Shown here: piece after piece, positions 6,695 to 14,148 of the stretch | Layout: every line of letters starts with the position of its first letter | Position numbering within the stretch: position 1 is the stretch's first letter | From: a bacterium | GTDB lineage: Bacteria; Vulcanimicrobiota; Vulcanimicrobiia; Vulcanimicrobiales; Vulcanimicrobiaceae | Assembly: GCA_021807645.1 (NCBI GenBank) | Contig: JAKBCP010000003.1 | Span: 1 to 15,615, forward strand | Reading direction: 5' to 3' | Length of the DNA stretch: 15,615 nucleotides | Notes under the pieces: model-generated | Databases searched by the model: none | What the model was told of the DNA's origin: nothing | The model's input: the letters and a program-made list of their open reading frames with translations, nothing else | Translations under genes and position numbers: made by a program

Positions 6695-7939
6695 ATGATC
6701 GCTCGCATAGCGCTTCTGTGCTCCCTTGCGGCCGTCGCTGCGATTGCAGCGGGGGTGGTGACGTGGAACCTGTCTGTGGCTGCATTGCGCGCGGACATCG
6801 CAGCGCAAGCCGCGAGCGCAAACCTCCTTCTCGATGCGCCGAGTCCTCCGGAGAGTATCGTCGTAAAAACGCTTCTTCGCCCCGGGCTTCATGTTATTTT
6901 GGTCGATCGCCGAAATGCACTCGTCATCGATGGAATGAGCGGAAAGGTGGATCGGCACCGCTTACCCGCGGTCCCGCCGCCGGCCGCTCCCGGTGCCCCG
7001 CGTCGTCGCGCTGCCTCGCATCTGGCCGGCCTGGCGCTTGCAATCGCGCATATACGCCCGACGACGGTCAGACGGAATGGCATCTCCGTGACGGTCGCTC
7101 CGGCGGGTCCGTCTCTCGCCCGCCTACTTCTTGAAGACGTTGCGTCGGTGCTACTCGCGCTCGCGGTCATCGCAGCGTGGTGCTCCGCTCGAGTCCGCCG
7201 AATAGCGCGCGAAGAGCGCATGGCGCTGATCGTACGAGCCGAGGCGACGCGCGACGAAGCGCAAAAGTATCAACGCTTCCTTGCCGAGGCCGGACATGAG
7301 TTGCGAACGCCGCTCACCGTCGTGTCGGGGTATATCGATATCCTCAGTGAGATGAAAGAGCTCGCCGCGATCGACCCGCGGCTTCTTGCCGGGCTTCAGG
7401 CCGAGACCACGCGCATGCGTCATCTCGTCGAAAAAATGTTGACGCTTGCGCGTCTGGAATCAGATGCCAACATCCCGCGTTTGCTCGACCTCACTACGGC
7501 ATGCGCCGAGATCGTCGCGGCGATTCGACGGCGCTATCCGAACCGTACCCTGGAACATATAGGCAGGCCGGGTCTCTCCATCGTCATCGACGCCGATGAT
7601 CTTTTCGATGCGCTCGGCAACCTCATCGAAAATGCGGTTCGCTATGCGCCCGATTCACCGATCCTCGTCGAGAGCAGTAAGCGCGGTTCGTTCGCCGTCA
7701 TACGCGTGATCGACCGCGGTCCCGGCATCCCCTTGAACGAGCAAGCTGCCATCTTCGATCGATTTCAGCGCGGCAGTCCGGGGAGTAAACCCGAAGGGCT
7801 AGGGTTGGGATTGGCAATCGTAAAACGGGTGGTCGAACGCTGGAGTGGGCGCGTCGATCTCGAATCGGCTCCGGGACGAACGGTATTTGCACTTTTTTTC
7901 CCGCTGGAAGACGAGGAGCCCGGTGGAAGTACTCGGTAA
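6695..7939 (+). CDS. Sensor histidine kinase (EnvZ/OmpR-type two-component partner)
   Basis: A 414-aa inner-membrane kinase. TM1 is at about 4-24 and TM2 at about 148-166, enclosing a periplasmic sensor region of roughly 120 residues with no recognised domain (Pro/Ala/Arg-rich at 90-108). The HisKA domain carries AGHELRTPL with the phosphoacceptor His201. The ATPase domain has the N box NLIENAVRYA (Asn309/Asn313), G1 DRGPGIP (340-346), F box IFDRFQRG and G2 GLGLGLAIVKR. All catalytic motifs are intact, so it should autophosphorylate and pass phosphate to the response regulator whose gene overlaps its 3' end by 17 bases. The ligand is unknown. Only a poor ribosome binding site is visible before the ATG at 6695; the start is kept because TM1 begins directly after it. 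Confidence 0.9.
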   Translation: MIARIALLCSLAAVAAIAAGVVTWNLSVAALRADIAAQAASANLLLDAPSPPESIVVKTLLRPGLHVILVDRRNALVIDGMSGKVDRHRLPAVPPPAAPGAPRRRAASHLAGLALAIAHIRPTTVRRNGISVTVAPAGPSLARLLLEDVASVLLALAVIAAWCSARVRRIAREERMALIVRAEATRDEAQKYQRFLAEAGHELRTPLTVVSGYIDILSEMKELAAIDPRLLAGLQAETTRMRHLVEKMLTLARLESDANIPRLLDLTTACAEIVAAIRRRYPNRTLEHIGRPGLSIVIDADDLFDALGNLIENAVRYAPDSPILVESSKRGSFAVIRVIDRGPGIPLNEQAAIFDRFQRGSPGSKPEGLGLGLAIVKRVVERWSGRVDLESAPGRTVFALFFPLEDEEPGGSTR

Positions 7940-8612
7940 AGCAACCGTCCTTGTTATCGACGACGAACGAAACATGCGCGAGATGCTGGAAATCGGTCTC
8001 GGGCAATACGACTTTGCCGTCACATGCGTCGCCGACGGCGTCGAAGCGCTAAACGTCGTTGCCGAGGTACAGCCCGACATTATTCTGCTCGACATTATGA
8101 TGCCGAAAATCGACGGCGTCTCGTTGGTTCCGCTGCTGCGCCGCCACACCGAGGCGCCCATCGTGATGCTCTCCGCGCGTAACGACGCTCAGGATAAGAT
8201 CGCCGCGCTTACCGCCGGCGCTGAAGATTACGTCGCAAAACCCTTTCATCTCGGCGAGGTTGCTGCGCGATTGCGCGCGCAGTTACGGCGCCCGCAACTC
8301 GTGCGGCGCGATTTCATTCACTTTGGCGACATCTCGGTCGATGTTGCCAGACGCGAAGTTCGGCGTGCCGGGAAGCGGATCGATTTGACCGCGCGTGAAT
8401 TCGATCTGCTCGCGACGCTCTTGCGGGAGCCGGGGCGCGTCTTTACCCGCGAACAGCTGCTCGATCGCGTGTGGGGGAGCGATGCCGCGGTCGAACCCAA
8501 CGTCGTGGAAACCTACATCTCGTATCTGCGTACCAAACTCGCAGACCGGAGCGATCGTCCTCTGATTCGAACCATTCGCCGCGTCGGGTATACGGCACGG
8601 CTGAGCGACTGA
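7923..8612 (+). CDS. OmpR/PhoB-family response regulator
   Basis: A 229-aa DNA-binding regulator. The receiver domain occupies 1-115 with the acidic pair Asp13/Asp14 (VLVIDDE), phosphoacceptor Asp57 (ILLDIMMPKIDG), Ser84 (VMLSARND) and Lys106 (EDYVAKPF). The OmpR-type winged helix spans about 130-226, including DLTAREFDLLATLLREPGRV, TREQLLDRVWG, VETYISYLRTKL and IRTIRRVGYTA. The GTG at 7923 is chosen because GAGGAG sits 4 bases upstream and the receiver begins shortly after. An upstream in-frame ATG at 7845 would add 26 residues translated through the kinase G2 region. It overlaps the kinase gene and forms one operon with it. The likely targets are the shared kinase/YHYH promoter region, but this is inference. 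Confidence 0.93.
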   Translation: MEVLGKATVLVIDDERNMREMLEIGLGQYDFAVTCVADGVEALNVVAEVQPDIILLDIMMPKIDGVSLVPLLRRHTEAPIVMLSARNDAQDKIAALTAGAEDYVAKPFHLGEVAARLRAQLRRPQLVRRDFIHFGDISVDVARREVRRAGKRIDLTAREFDLLATLLREPGRVFTREQLLDRVWGSDAAVEPNVVETYISYLRTKLADRSDRPLIRTIRRVGYTARLSD

Positions 8613-8624
8613 CGCCGCCGAGCG

Positions 8625-8671
8625 CCGAGGCGCGGGGCGGGCCCCGGAGCCTCGGACGCGCCCCAGGGCGC
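8625..8671. repeat. Two adjacent GC-rich hairpins after the response regulator
   Basis: The first hairpin (8625-8655) pairs CCGAGGC with GCCTCGG and, inside that, GGGGC with GCCCC around a two-base loop. The second (8658-8671) pairs GCGCCC with GGGCGC around CA. Both lie in the 118-base gap between the response regulator stop and the mqo start, which is more GC-rich than its surroundings. Without a T-run they are not a standard intrinsic terminator, but could stall polymerase or protect mRNA ends. Confidence 0.4.
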
Positions 8672-8730
8672 AGGCCGGGGCCTTGCCTGTCGAAGAAGCC
8701 GTAACGGCGCGCCGCTCCAGGCGGTACTCT

Positions 8731-10221
8731 ATGGTGGCTATGCCTGAGAAACAGAGAGATATCGTCTTAGTCGGCGCGGGCATCATGAGCGCCACGTTTG
8801 CCGCGATGCTCAAAGAGCTCCGCCCCGATATGAGGGTGGAGATCTTCGAAGCGCTCGATTCGGCCGCACAAGAGAGCACCGACGCGTGGAATAACGCCGG
8901 AACCGGGCATGCGGCGCTCTGCGAACTAAACTATACGCCGCAGAACGCCGACGGCAGCGTCGGGATCGCGCGCGCGCTCGCGGTGAACACCCAGTACGAT
9001 CTTTCGCGGCAATTCTGGGCCTTCATGGTCCGCAAGGGCGCGATCGGTCCGCCGGAATCGTTTATCCACGACGTGCCCCATATCAGCTTTGTGTGGGGGG
9101 ACGATAACGTTGCGTTCCTGCGCAAGCGGTTTGAAGCGATGAGCGCGCACCACTGTTTCCGCGGCATGGAGTATAGCGAAGATCGCAGCGTCCTCGAACG
9201 CTGGATGCCGCTGGTGATGGAGGGACGCTCGCCCTCGCAGCGCGTCGCGGCGACACGGATGGCGACCGGCACCGACGTGGATTACGGCGAGTTGACGCGT
9301 CAGTTGCTCGCGCACGTCCAAAAACTCCCCGACGTTGCGATCTCCTACTCGCATCGCGTTACCGATCTGCAACGCACCGCCGACGGCGGGTGGCAGGTCA
9401 GCGTGCGCGATGTGAACAGCGGTGCCGTACGCACCGTCTCGACGAGCGCGGTCTTCCTCGGCGCCGGCGGCGGCGCGCTCTCGCTGCTGCAGCGCTCGGG
9501 CATCAAGGAAGGAAAGGGCTTCGGCGGTTTTCCGGTGAGCGGTATCTTTTTACGCTGCGACGACGAGGCGATCGTCGATCGTCATCTCGGGAAGGTTTAC
9601 GGAAAGGCTTCGGTCGGTGCGCCGCCGATGTCGGTACCGCATCTCGATACGCGCTTCATCGATGGGAAGCGCTCGCTGCTCTTCGGTCCGTACGCGGGCT
9701 TCTCGACGAAATTCCTCAAGCACGGTTCGTATGGCGATCTGTTCGGGTCACTCAAGAACGATAATCTGCGCTCGATGCTCGCCGTCGGCCGCGATAACTT
9801 CGATCTCACGAAATATCTCGTCGGCGAAGTGCTGAAATCGAAAGAGAGTAAGTACGCGTCGTTGCGCGAGTACTTTCCCGAAGCCGATCCCAAGGATTGG
9901 AACTTTATCGTTGCCGGGCAGCGCGTTCAGGTGATTATGCCGGATGAAAAACGCGGCGGGAAACTACAATTCGGCACGGAGATCGTCTCCGACAGCGAAG
10001 GCTCGCTCGCTGCGGTGCTCGGCGCATCGCCGGGCGCATCGGTCGCCGTCGCGGTGATGCTCGATGTCATCAAACGGCTCTACGGCGGATCGCTCGATTC
10101 GTGGAAGGGCGCGATGACGGAGATGCTTCCCTCGCACGGACGGTCGATCGCCGACGATGCGGCGCTCTGCGAGAGCGTCCGCGCCGATAGCGCGAACGCC
10201 CTGCATCTCGCAACGCTCTAG
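8731..10221 (+). CDS. mqo: Malate:quinone oxidoreductase
   Basis: A 496-aa FAD-dependent, membrane-associated enzyme that oxidises malate to oxaloacetate and passes electrons to the quinone pool (TCA cycle and respiration). The FAD-binding start RDIVLVGAGIMSATFAAML and the diagnostic segment WNNAGTGHAALCELNYTP are nearly identical to known Mqo proteins. VNTQYDLSRQFWAF, FIHDVPHISFVWG, FLGAGGGALSLLQ, GFPVSGIFLRC, FGPYAGFSTKFLK and IVAGQRVQVI also match. The length fits the family. The ATG at 8731 (AGGCGG six bases upstream) or the one at 8740 is the start. A TTG at 8683 would add residues that Mqo proteins lack. It is convergent with the isocitrate dehydrogenase gene with 9 bases between stops. 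Confidence 0.96.
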   Translation: MVAMPEKQRDIVLVGAGIMSATFAAMLKELRPDMRVEIFEALDSAAQESTDAWNNAGTGHAALCELNYTPQNADGSVGIARALAVNTQYDLSRQFWAFMVRKGAIGPPESFIHDVPHISFVWGDDNVAFLRKRFEAMSAHHCFRGMEYSEDRSVLERWMPLVMEGRSPSQRVAATRMATGTDVDYGELTRQLLAHVQKLPDVAISYSHRVTDLQRTADGGWQVSVRDVNSGAVRTVSTSAVFLGAGGGALSLLQRSGIKEGKGFGGFPVSGIFLRCDDEAIVDRHLGKVYGKASVGAPPMSVPHLDTRFIDGKRSLLFGPYAGFSTKFLKHGSYGDLFGSLKNDNLRSMLAVGRDNFDLTKYLVGEVLKSKESKYASLREYFPEADPKDWNFIVAGQRVQVIMPDEKRGGKLQFGTEIVSDSEGSLAAVLGASPGASVAVAVMLDVIKRLYGGSLDSWKGAMTEMLPSHGRSIADDAALCESVRADSANALHLATL

Positions 10222-10230
10222 GGGGCGTGG

Positions 10231-11697
10231 CTACTGTCCTTGGCCTAGCGAGAAGCCCGCGACGCCGTCGAAGGTGTAGAGCCCTTCACACTTGATGGTT
10301 TCGAGCCCGACGGCTTCAACCGCGGCCATCAAGCGCGCGATCGATGCGCCGTCGACGCGTTCGTCGCTCTGAAAGCGACAGCGCCAATGATCGACGCAGC
10401 GCGTCGAGGCGCTCGCACGCGGCCACACTTGCGTTCCGCGATTGGTGATCATCGAGAGTTTCATCGGTCGCGCGTCGATGGCGAGCAATCGCTCCGCGAG
10501 TTGCTCGGGCTTTCCATCGTTCCAATCGATGAAGATATCGACGCCGACACGCGCTTTCGCCGGCTGCGCGGCGCCTTGCGCGTCGTCATGCTGCTCGGGA
10601 AGGATACAACGGCCGATCTCCGGCGAGGCGAGGCGCTGTGGGCTTCTCCCAAGGCGTTCGATAACCGCGGAAGCAAAATCTTCGGTGCCGACGCAACGCG
10701 CGCTCTGCGCGCCGAAGATATCGCGGGTGTGGATCCCTTCTTCGATCGTGCAGAGCCATGCATCTTGAATGCGCTTCGCCACCGTGCCCTGCCCGATATG
10801 GCCGAGCAGCATCACCGCTGCGTTGAGCAGGCCGGAGGGATTGGCGATGCCCTGCCCTGCGATATCGGGGGCGGAGCCGTGAATCGCTTCGAACATCGCG
10901 ATATCGTCGCCGATATTCGCCGAACCCGCCATGCCGACCGAACCGCAGAGTTCGGCGGCGATATCGGAGAGGATGTCGCCGTAGAGATTCGGCAGCACGA
11001 CGACGTCGAAGCGCTCGGGCTGCGTTGCGAGTCGAGCGGCGCCGATATCGACGATGAGGTGCTCGTTCTCGATATCGGGGTACTCGCTGGCGATCTCCGT
11101 GAAGACGCGATGGAAGAGACCATCGGTAATCTTCATGATGTTATCTTTCGTGAAACAGGAAACGCGTTTGCGCCCGTGCGCGCGCGCGTATTCGAAAGCG
11201 TAGCGCACGATGCGCTCGCTGCCGCTGCGCGTGATGAGTTTTAGGCACTGCGTTACGTCGGCGGTCTGGCGATGCTCGATGCCGCCATACACGTCTTCCT
11301 CGTTCTCGCGGACGATGACCATATCCATCGTGGGATGCAGCGTCGGCACGAACGGGGCCAGTGCGCGCGCCGGGCGGACGTTGGCGTAGAGGCCATACAT
11401 CTTGCGAATAGTGACGTTGAGGCTCTTATATCCGCCGCCTTGTGGGGTGGTGATCGGGGCCTTGAGCAGCAGCTTGGTCGCCGCGAGGGTCTCGAGCGCT
11501 TCATCGCCGATGCCGCTGGAGAGCCCCGAGCGGTAGACCCGTTCGCCGATCTCGATGGGTCGGGCCTCGATCTTCGCACCGGCCGCCGCCAGGATGGCGA
11601 GCGTGGCGTCCATGATCTCGGGGCCGATGCCATCCCCATGGGCGATGGCGACCGGGATGGCGGTGCGAGACTCGGTGAGCGTATCGGCAGCTAGCAC
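10231..11697 (-). CDS. icd: NADP-type isocitrate dehydrogenase, long form with C-terminal extension
   Basis: A 488-aa enzyme catalysing isocitrate to 2-oxoglutarate plus CO2. It shows IAHGDGIGPEI near 20, the substrate-binding region SLNVTIRKMYGLYANVRPA (about 92-110), RENEEDVYGGIEH, KDNIMKITDG, the metal site YGDILSDIAAE (239-249) and HGSAPDIAGQGIANPSG. The core of about 350 residues is followed by about 135 more (GVDIFIDWNDGKPEQLAERL and onward), as in Thermus thermophilus (496 aa) and Rickettsia enzymes and unlike the E. coli type. Coenzyme preference (NADP) is inferred from the family. The GTG at 11697 is chosen because AAGGAG sits 7 bases upstream. The frame is open to 11775, but that part contains the promoter and operator. 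Divergent from a small winged-helix regulator. Confidence 0.93.
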   Translation of the reverse strand: MLAADTLTESRTAIPVAIAHGDGIGPEIMDATLAILAAAGAKIEARPIEIGERVYRSGLSSGIGDEALETLAATKLLLKAPITTPQGGGYKSLNVTIRKMYGLYANVRPARALAPFVPTLHPTMDMVIVRENEEDVYGGIEHRQTADVTQCLKLITRSGSERIVRYAFEYARAHGRKRVSCFTKDNIMKITDGLFHRVFTEIASEYPDIENEHLIVDIGAARLATQPERFDVVVLPNLYGDILSDIAAELCGSVGMAGSANIGDDIAMFEAIHGSAPDIAGQGIANPSGLLNAAVMLLGHIGQGTVAKRIQDAWLCTIEEGIHTRDIFGAQSARCVGTEDFASAVIERLGRSPQRLASPEIGRCILPEQHDDAQGAAQPAKARVGVDIFIDWNDGKPEQLAERLLAIDARPMKLSMITNRGTQVWPRASASTRCVDHWRCRFQSDERVDGASIARLMAAVEAVGLETIKCEGLYTFDGVAGFSLGQGQ

Positions 11698-11726
11698 GGC
11701 AGGGCTCCTTCTATGAATCACAATAC

Positions 11727-11742
11727 ATGAAATCGATTTCAT
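11727..11742. promoter_or_regulatory. 16-bp perfect palindromic operator between icd and regulator
   Basis: ATGAAATCGATTTCAT is a perfect palindrome. It spans about -2 to +14 of the predicted icd transcription start and covers the probable -35 (ATGAAA) of the divergent regulator gene. A dimer bound here would be expected to block icd and may autoregulate the winged-helix gene. The geometry is read from the sequence; the identity of the binder is inferred from adjacency. Confidence 0.65.
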
Positions 11743-11754
11743 ATATGGTATAAC
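11727..11754 (+). promoter_or_regulatory. Promoter of the winged-helix regulator gene
   Basis: TATAAC (11749-11754) is a good -10. ATGAAA (11727-11732), 16 bases upstream inside the palindrome, is a moderate -35 (4 of 6 to consensus). The predicted start is near 11761, about 45 bases before the ATG at 11806. Confidence 0.45.
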
Positions 11755-11775
11755 AGGCAAACCGGCGATGGTCAA
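11740..11775 (-). promoter_or_regulatory. icd promoter
   Basis: On the reverse strand, TTGACC (11775-11770) and TATACC (11752-11747) are separated by 17 bases, a good sigma-70-type promoter. The predicted start is near 11740, giving a 43-base leader before the GTG. The -10 overlaps the divergent promoter's -10 by four bases. Confidence 0.6.
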
Positions 11776-11805
11776 TACCTAAAGCAGCGGCGAAGGAGAA
11801 AAACG

Positions 11806-12093
11806 ATGGATGCTCGGTCGGGTTGGACCTTTTTGAGCAACCACGCGCACGTGACGGTTGCTCTGGCGCAGAACCCCGAGTTGCGCTTGCGAGACCTCGC
11901 CGAACAGGTAGGGATCACCGAGCGCGCGGTTGCCCAGATTATCGTCGATCTCGAGGCAGCCGGAGTCATCTCGCGTGGGCGGGATGGCCGCCGCAACGTC
12001 TATACGGTCCATCCTGGGGTGCCGCTGCGCCATCCGCTGGAGAAGCATCGCGCGGTGGGAGATATCCTCAACGTCGTCGTCGGCTCGATGTAA
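11806..12093 (+). CDS. Small winged helix-turn-helix regulator
   Basis: A 95-aa DNA-binding protein. It begins GWTFLSNHAHVTVALAQNPE, then has a helix-turn-helix (LRLRDLAEQVGITERAVAQIIVDLEAAGVI, about 26-55), a basic wing (SRGRDGRRNVYTVHPG) and PLRHPLEKHRAVGDILNVV at the end. This is the MarR-like winged-helix type found as a free-standing small protein; members have no ligand pocket that I can recognise. AAGGAG lies 7 bases upstream of the ATG. It is divergent from icd, and its promoter overlaps the 16-bp palindrome, so it is the prime candidate to control icd and itself. The downstream gene is 86 bases away and may have its own promoter. Confidence 0.85.
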   Translation: MDARSGWTFLSNHAHVTVALAQNPELRLRDLAEQVGITERAVAQIIVDLEAAGVISRGRDGRRNVYTVHPGVPLRHPLEKHRAVGDILNVVVGSM

Positions 12094-12179
12094 GCCGTCT
12101 TACTGCGGCGGCACGTACGCTCTGATAGGGTCAAGGGGCATATTGCAATCCCTCTTTACCGAACTCGGAGAAAAGAATT

Positions 12180-13076
12180 ATGAGATTATCCCGATATCTG
12201 GCGACCGCGCTTGCCGCTGCCGTTGGAGCGATCGGCGTGCCTGCGTTCGCCTCGATGATGGCTCCGCCGTCCATCGCGATCCTCGCACCTGTTTCCGGAT
12301 CGACCGTCCGCGGGTCGACGATACCGTTACGCGTCGCTGTCCACAACTATCGCCTGGAATGTACGAACATGGGGAAAACCAACGTTCCCATGCGCGAGGG
12401 ACACTACCACGTCATGGTTGACGGGATGGATATGGCGCACCTCGTCGGGCCATTCTGCTCGCCGTCGGTCCAACTCTCGGGGCGCGGGCTCGCCGCGGGC
12501 CGTCATACGATCACCGTCGTGCTTGCCACCGATGCGCATGCCATGGCAAGCATGCCGACGAGCGTCACCTTTAACTATCAGCCGGTCGGTACGAAGCCGC
12601 TGCCCGCGCCGATTCGCAACGGCAAGCCGAGGGTCACCGTGCTCTCACCCCGCGACGGTGCAACCGTCGCCAAGCATTTCACCCTCGCTCTCCACGCGCG
12701 CAATTTTCATCTCTCGTGCGGCCTCGAAGGAAAGCGCAATATCGCCGGTTGGGGGCATATCCACGTCATGGTTCAGCAGGACGGCGAAACGAGTGCGGCT
12801 CCGGCGACGCCGTTGTTGGCGATGATGAAAACGCCGATGGGAATGAAAGCGGGAAAAATGATGATGATGAAGACCGGAATGTCGCGGAGCACGCTGATGT
12901 CGATGCTCGGTATGGCTATGCCGGGAATGGTCGGCATGCCGTGCACGAATCGGATCCCGATCGATCTCTCGAGCTGGCATAACGGCCCGGCTACGATCAT
13001 CGTCATGCTAGCGAATAACGACCACATGCCGACGATGGGGGCGGCTCCGGTCGTGCTCCACGTCAATATCCGCTAG
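12180..13076 (+). CDS. Exported two-repeat protein with methionine-rich insertion
   Basis: A 298-aa protein with a signal peptide ending at about Ala24 (VPAFA). Two related domains follow. Domain 1 (about 31-134) runs AILAPVSGSTVRGSTIPLRV, HNYRLEC61, EGHYHVMVDGMD, GPFC93, AAGRHTITVVLATDAHAM. Domain 2 (about 151-298) runs TVLSPRDGATVAKHFTLALH, RNFHLSC180, WGHIHVMVQQDG, MPC255, NGPATIIVMLANNDHMP. Each has one GHxHVMV motif and two cysteines in equivalent places, probably a disulfide. Domain 2 carries an extra segment at about 204-253 with 15 Met in residues 215-253. Resemblance to DUF4399-like GH-H domains is weak; no function is assigned. Met/His richness suggests copper or other soft-metal binding in the periplasm. 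CGGAG lies 9 bases before the ATG. The regulator gene begins 9 bases after the stop. Confidence 0.8.
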   Translation: MRLSRYLATALAAAVGAIGVPAFASMMAPPSIAILAPVSGSTVRGSTIPLRVAVHNYRLECTNMGKTNVPMREGHYHVMVDGMDMAHLVGPFCSPSVQLSGRGLAAGRHTITVVLATDAHAMASMPTSVTFNYQPVGTKPLPAPIRNGKPRVTVLSPRDGATVAKHFTLALHARNFHLSCGLEGKRNIAGWGHIHVMVQQDGETSAAPATPLLAMMKTPMGMKAGKMMMMKTGMSRSTLMSMLGMAMPGMVGMPCTNRIPIDLSSWHNGPATIIVMLANNDHMPTMGAAPVVLHVNIR

Positions 13077-13085
13077 CGCCTGCAT

Positions 13086-14138
13086 GTGAGTGCTCTGCAG
13101 TTTGGTCGCAGCGTGTTTTGCGACCCTACGACGGTGGATACGCGCGCTCGCGGCGCGGTAGTGGGAGAGGAGGTCGTGCTCTACGTGAGCACGACCTGCG
13201 CCTTCTCGCCGGTGGCGGCCGAGCGCGTCGCGCGTATCATTGCGGAATACCCAACGCTGAGGCTGATCGTGCGCGAGAAGGAATGCGCGGCTGCCGATGG
13301 CGTAGCGCTCGTCGCAACGCCGACGCTCCTCTTTCCCGACGGTCGCCGAATTACCGGTACCCCAAGTGAAGAGCGACTGCACGGGGTCTTTTCCGAGCTC
13401 CTCGGGAAGAGGATCCCCATGGCCAACAAGGTCTGGTATATCGAACGAAATCGGCTCTTTCACGGGGTTCCGCGAGAAGAGATCGAGCGTTTCGCGCATC
13501 TCTTTCACGAACGCGATTATGACGCAAAAGAGATCGTTTTTTCCGAGGGCGACCTCGGCGATGCTGTTTATCTATTAAAAAGCGGGCACGTGCGGCTCTT
13601 CCGTTCGACCGAGGACGGGAAAGAACTCACGCTCGCGATTTTGGGCCCCGGCGATGTCTTCGGTGAACTCGCGCTCTTCGACGAAAGCCGTCGCCAAACG
13701 TTTGCCGAAGCTCTCGATGCGGCGCATATTTGTGCGGCCTCCGTCGATGATTTTACGCGGTTGATGGGACATCGTCCAGCGCTGACGATGATGGTTGCCG
13801 GGGAGATGGCGCGACGGCGACGTGAGATCGAGACGCGCATCGCCGGCTTGGCATACGGATCGGTTCGCGCACGGCTGCAACACGCGTTGCGCCATCTTGC
13901 GCGCGAACACGGCGAGGCACTCGAAGGCGGGGAGGTGCGGATCGCGGTCAGGCTCTCGCACCAGGAGCTGGCGCAACTTATCGGCACGTCGCGTGAGACG
14001 TGCACGCTCGAGCTGGGAAAATTGCAACTCGCAGGCCACCTGCGCGTGGACGACGATCGCAATTTTATCGTTCGGCCAGAGCGCTTGGAACCCGGCGTGC
14101 TCGACCGCGTTCTCGGTCGCGTTACCGGGCGCGCGTAG
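13086..14138 (+). CDS. CRP/FNR-family regulator fused to an N-terminal thioredoxin-like domain
   Basis: A 350-aa open frame. Residues about 29-108 look like a thioredoxin fold: strand VVLYVSTTCAFSP with a CxxS motif (Cys38, Ser41), helix AAERVARIIAEY, strand RLIVREKEC67, cis-proline segment ATPTLLFPDGRRITG (Pro79) and a final helix. Residues 112-240 are the cyclic-nucleotide-binding fold (IVFSEGDLGDAVYLLKSGHV, VFGELALFDESRRQ). The CRP helix-turn-helix follows (LSHQELAQLIGTSRETCTLELGKL, 290-313). There is no FNR-type cysteine cluster, so an Fe-S sensor is unlikely. The GTG at 13086 lacks a ribosome binding site; a GTG at 13176 with GGAGAGGAG three bases before is an alternative. An ATG at 13419 preceded by AGAGGA could give the CRP part alone. 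It lies 9 bases after the Met-rich gene, so it is probably co-transcribed. Confidence 0.82.
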   Translation: MSALQFGRSVFCDPTTVDTRARGAVVGEEVVLYVSTTCAFSPVAAERVARIIAEYPTLRLIVREKECAAADGVALVATPTLLFPDGRRITGTPSEERLHGVFSELLGKRIPMANKVWYIERNRLFHGVPREEIERFAHLFHERDYDAKEIVFSEGDLGDAVYLLKSGHVRLFRSTEDGKELTLAILGPGDVFGELALFDESRRQTFAEALDAAHICAASVDDFTRLMGHRPALTMMVAGEMARRRREIETRIAGLAYGSVRARLQHALRHLAREHGEALEGGEVRIAVRLSHQELAQLIGTSRETCTLELGKLQLAGHLRVDDDRNFIVRPERLEPGVLDRVLGRVTGRA

Positions 14139-14148
14139 CACTAAACGC

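Noticed and set aside
10387..11244. 285-codon forward frame opposite icd
   Set aside because: Antisense shadow of icd; the sequence is mostly charged residues without a family.
11698..11775. In-frame upstream extension of isocitrate dehydrogenase to 514 aa
   Set aside because: It would translate the promoter and the 16-bp palindrome. The GTG at 11697 has an AAGGAG site at 7 bases.
13086..14138. FNR-type oxygen-sensing Fe-S cluster in the CRP-family protein
   Set aside because: The N-terminal four-cysteine arrangement of FNR is absent; only Cys12, 38, 67, 216 and 306 occur, and the first three lie in the extension or thioredoxin-like part.
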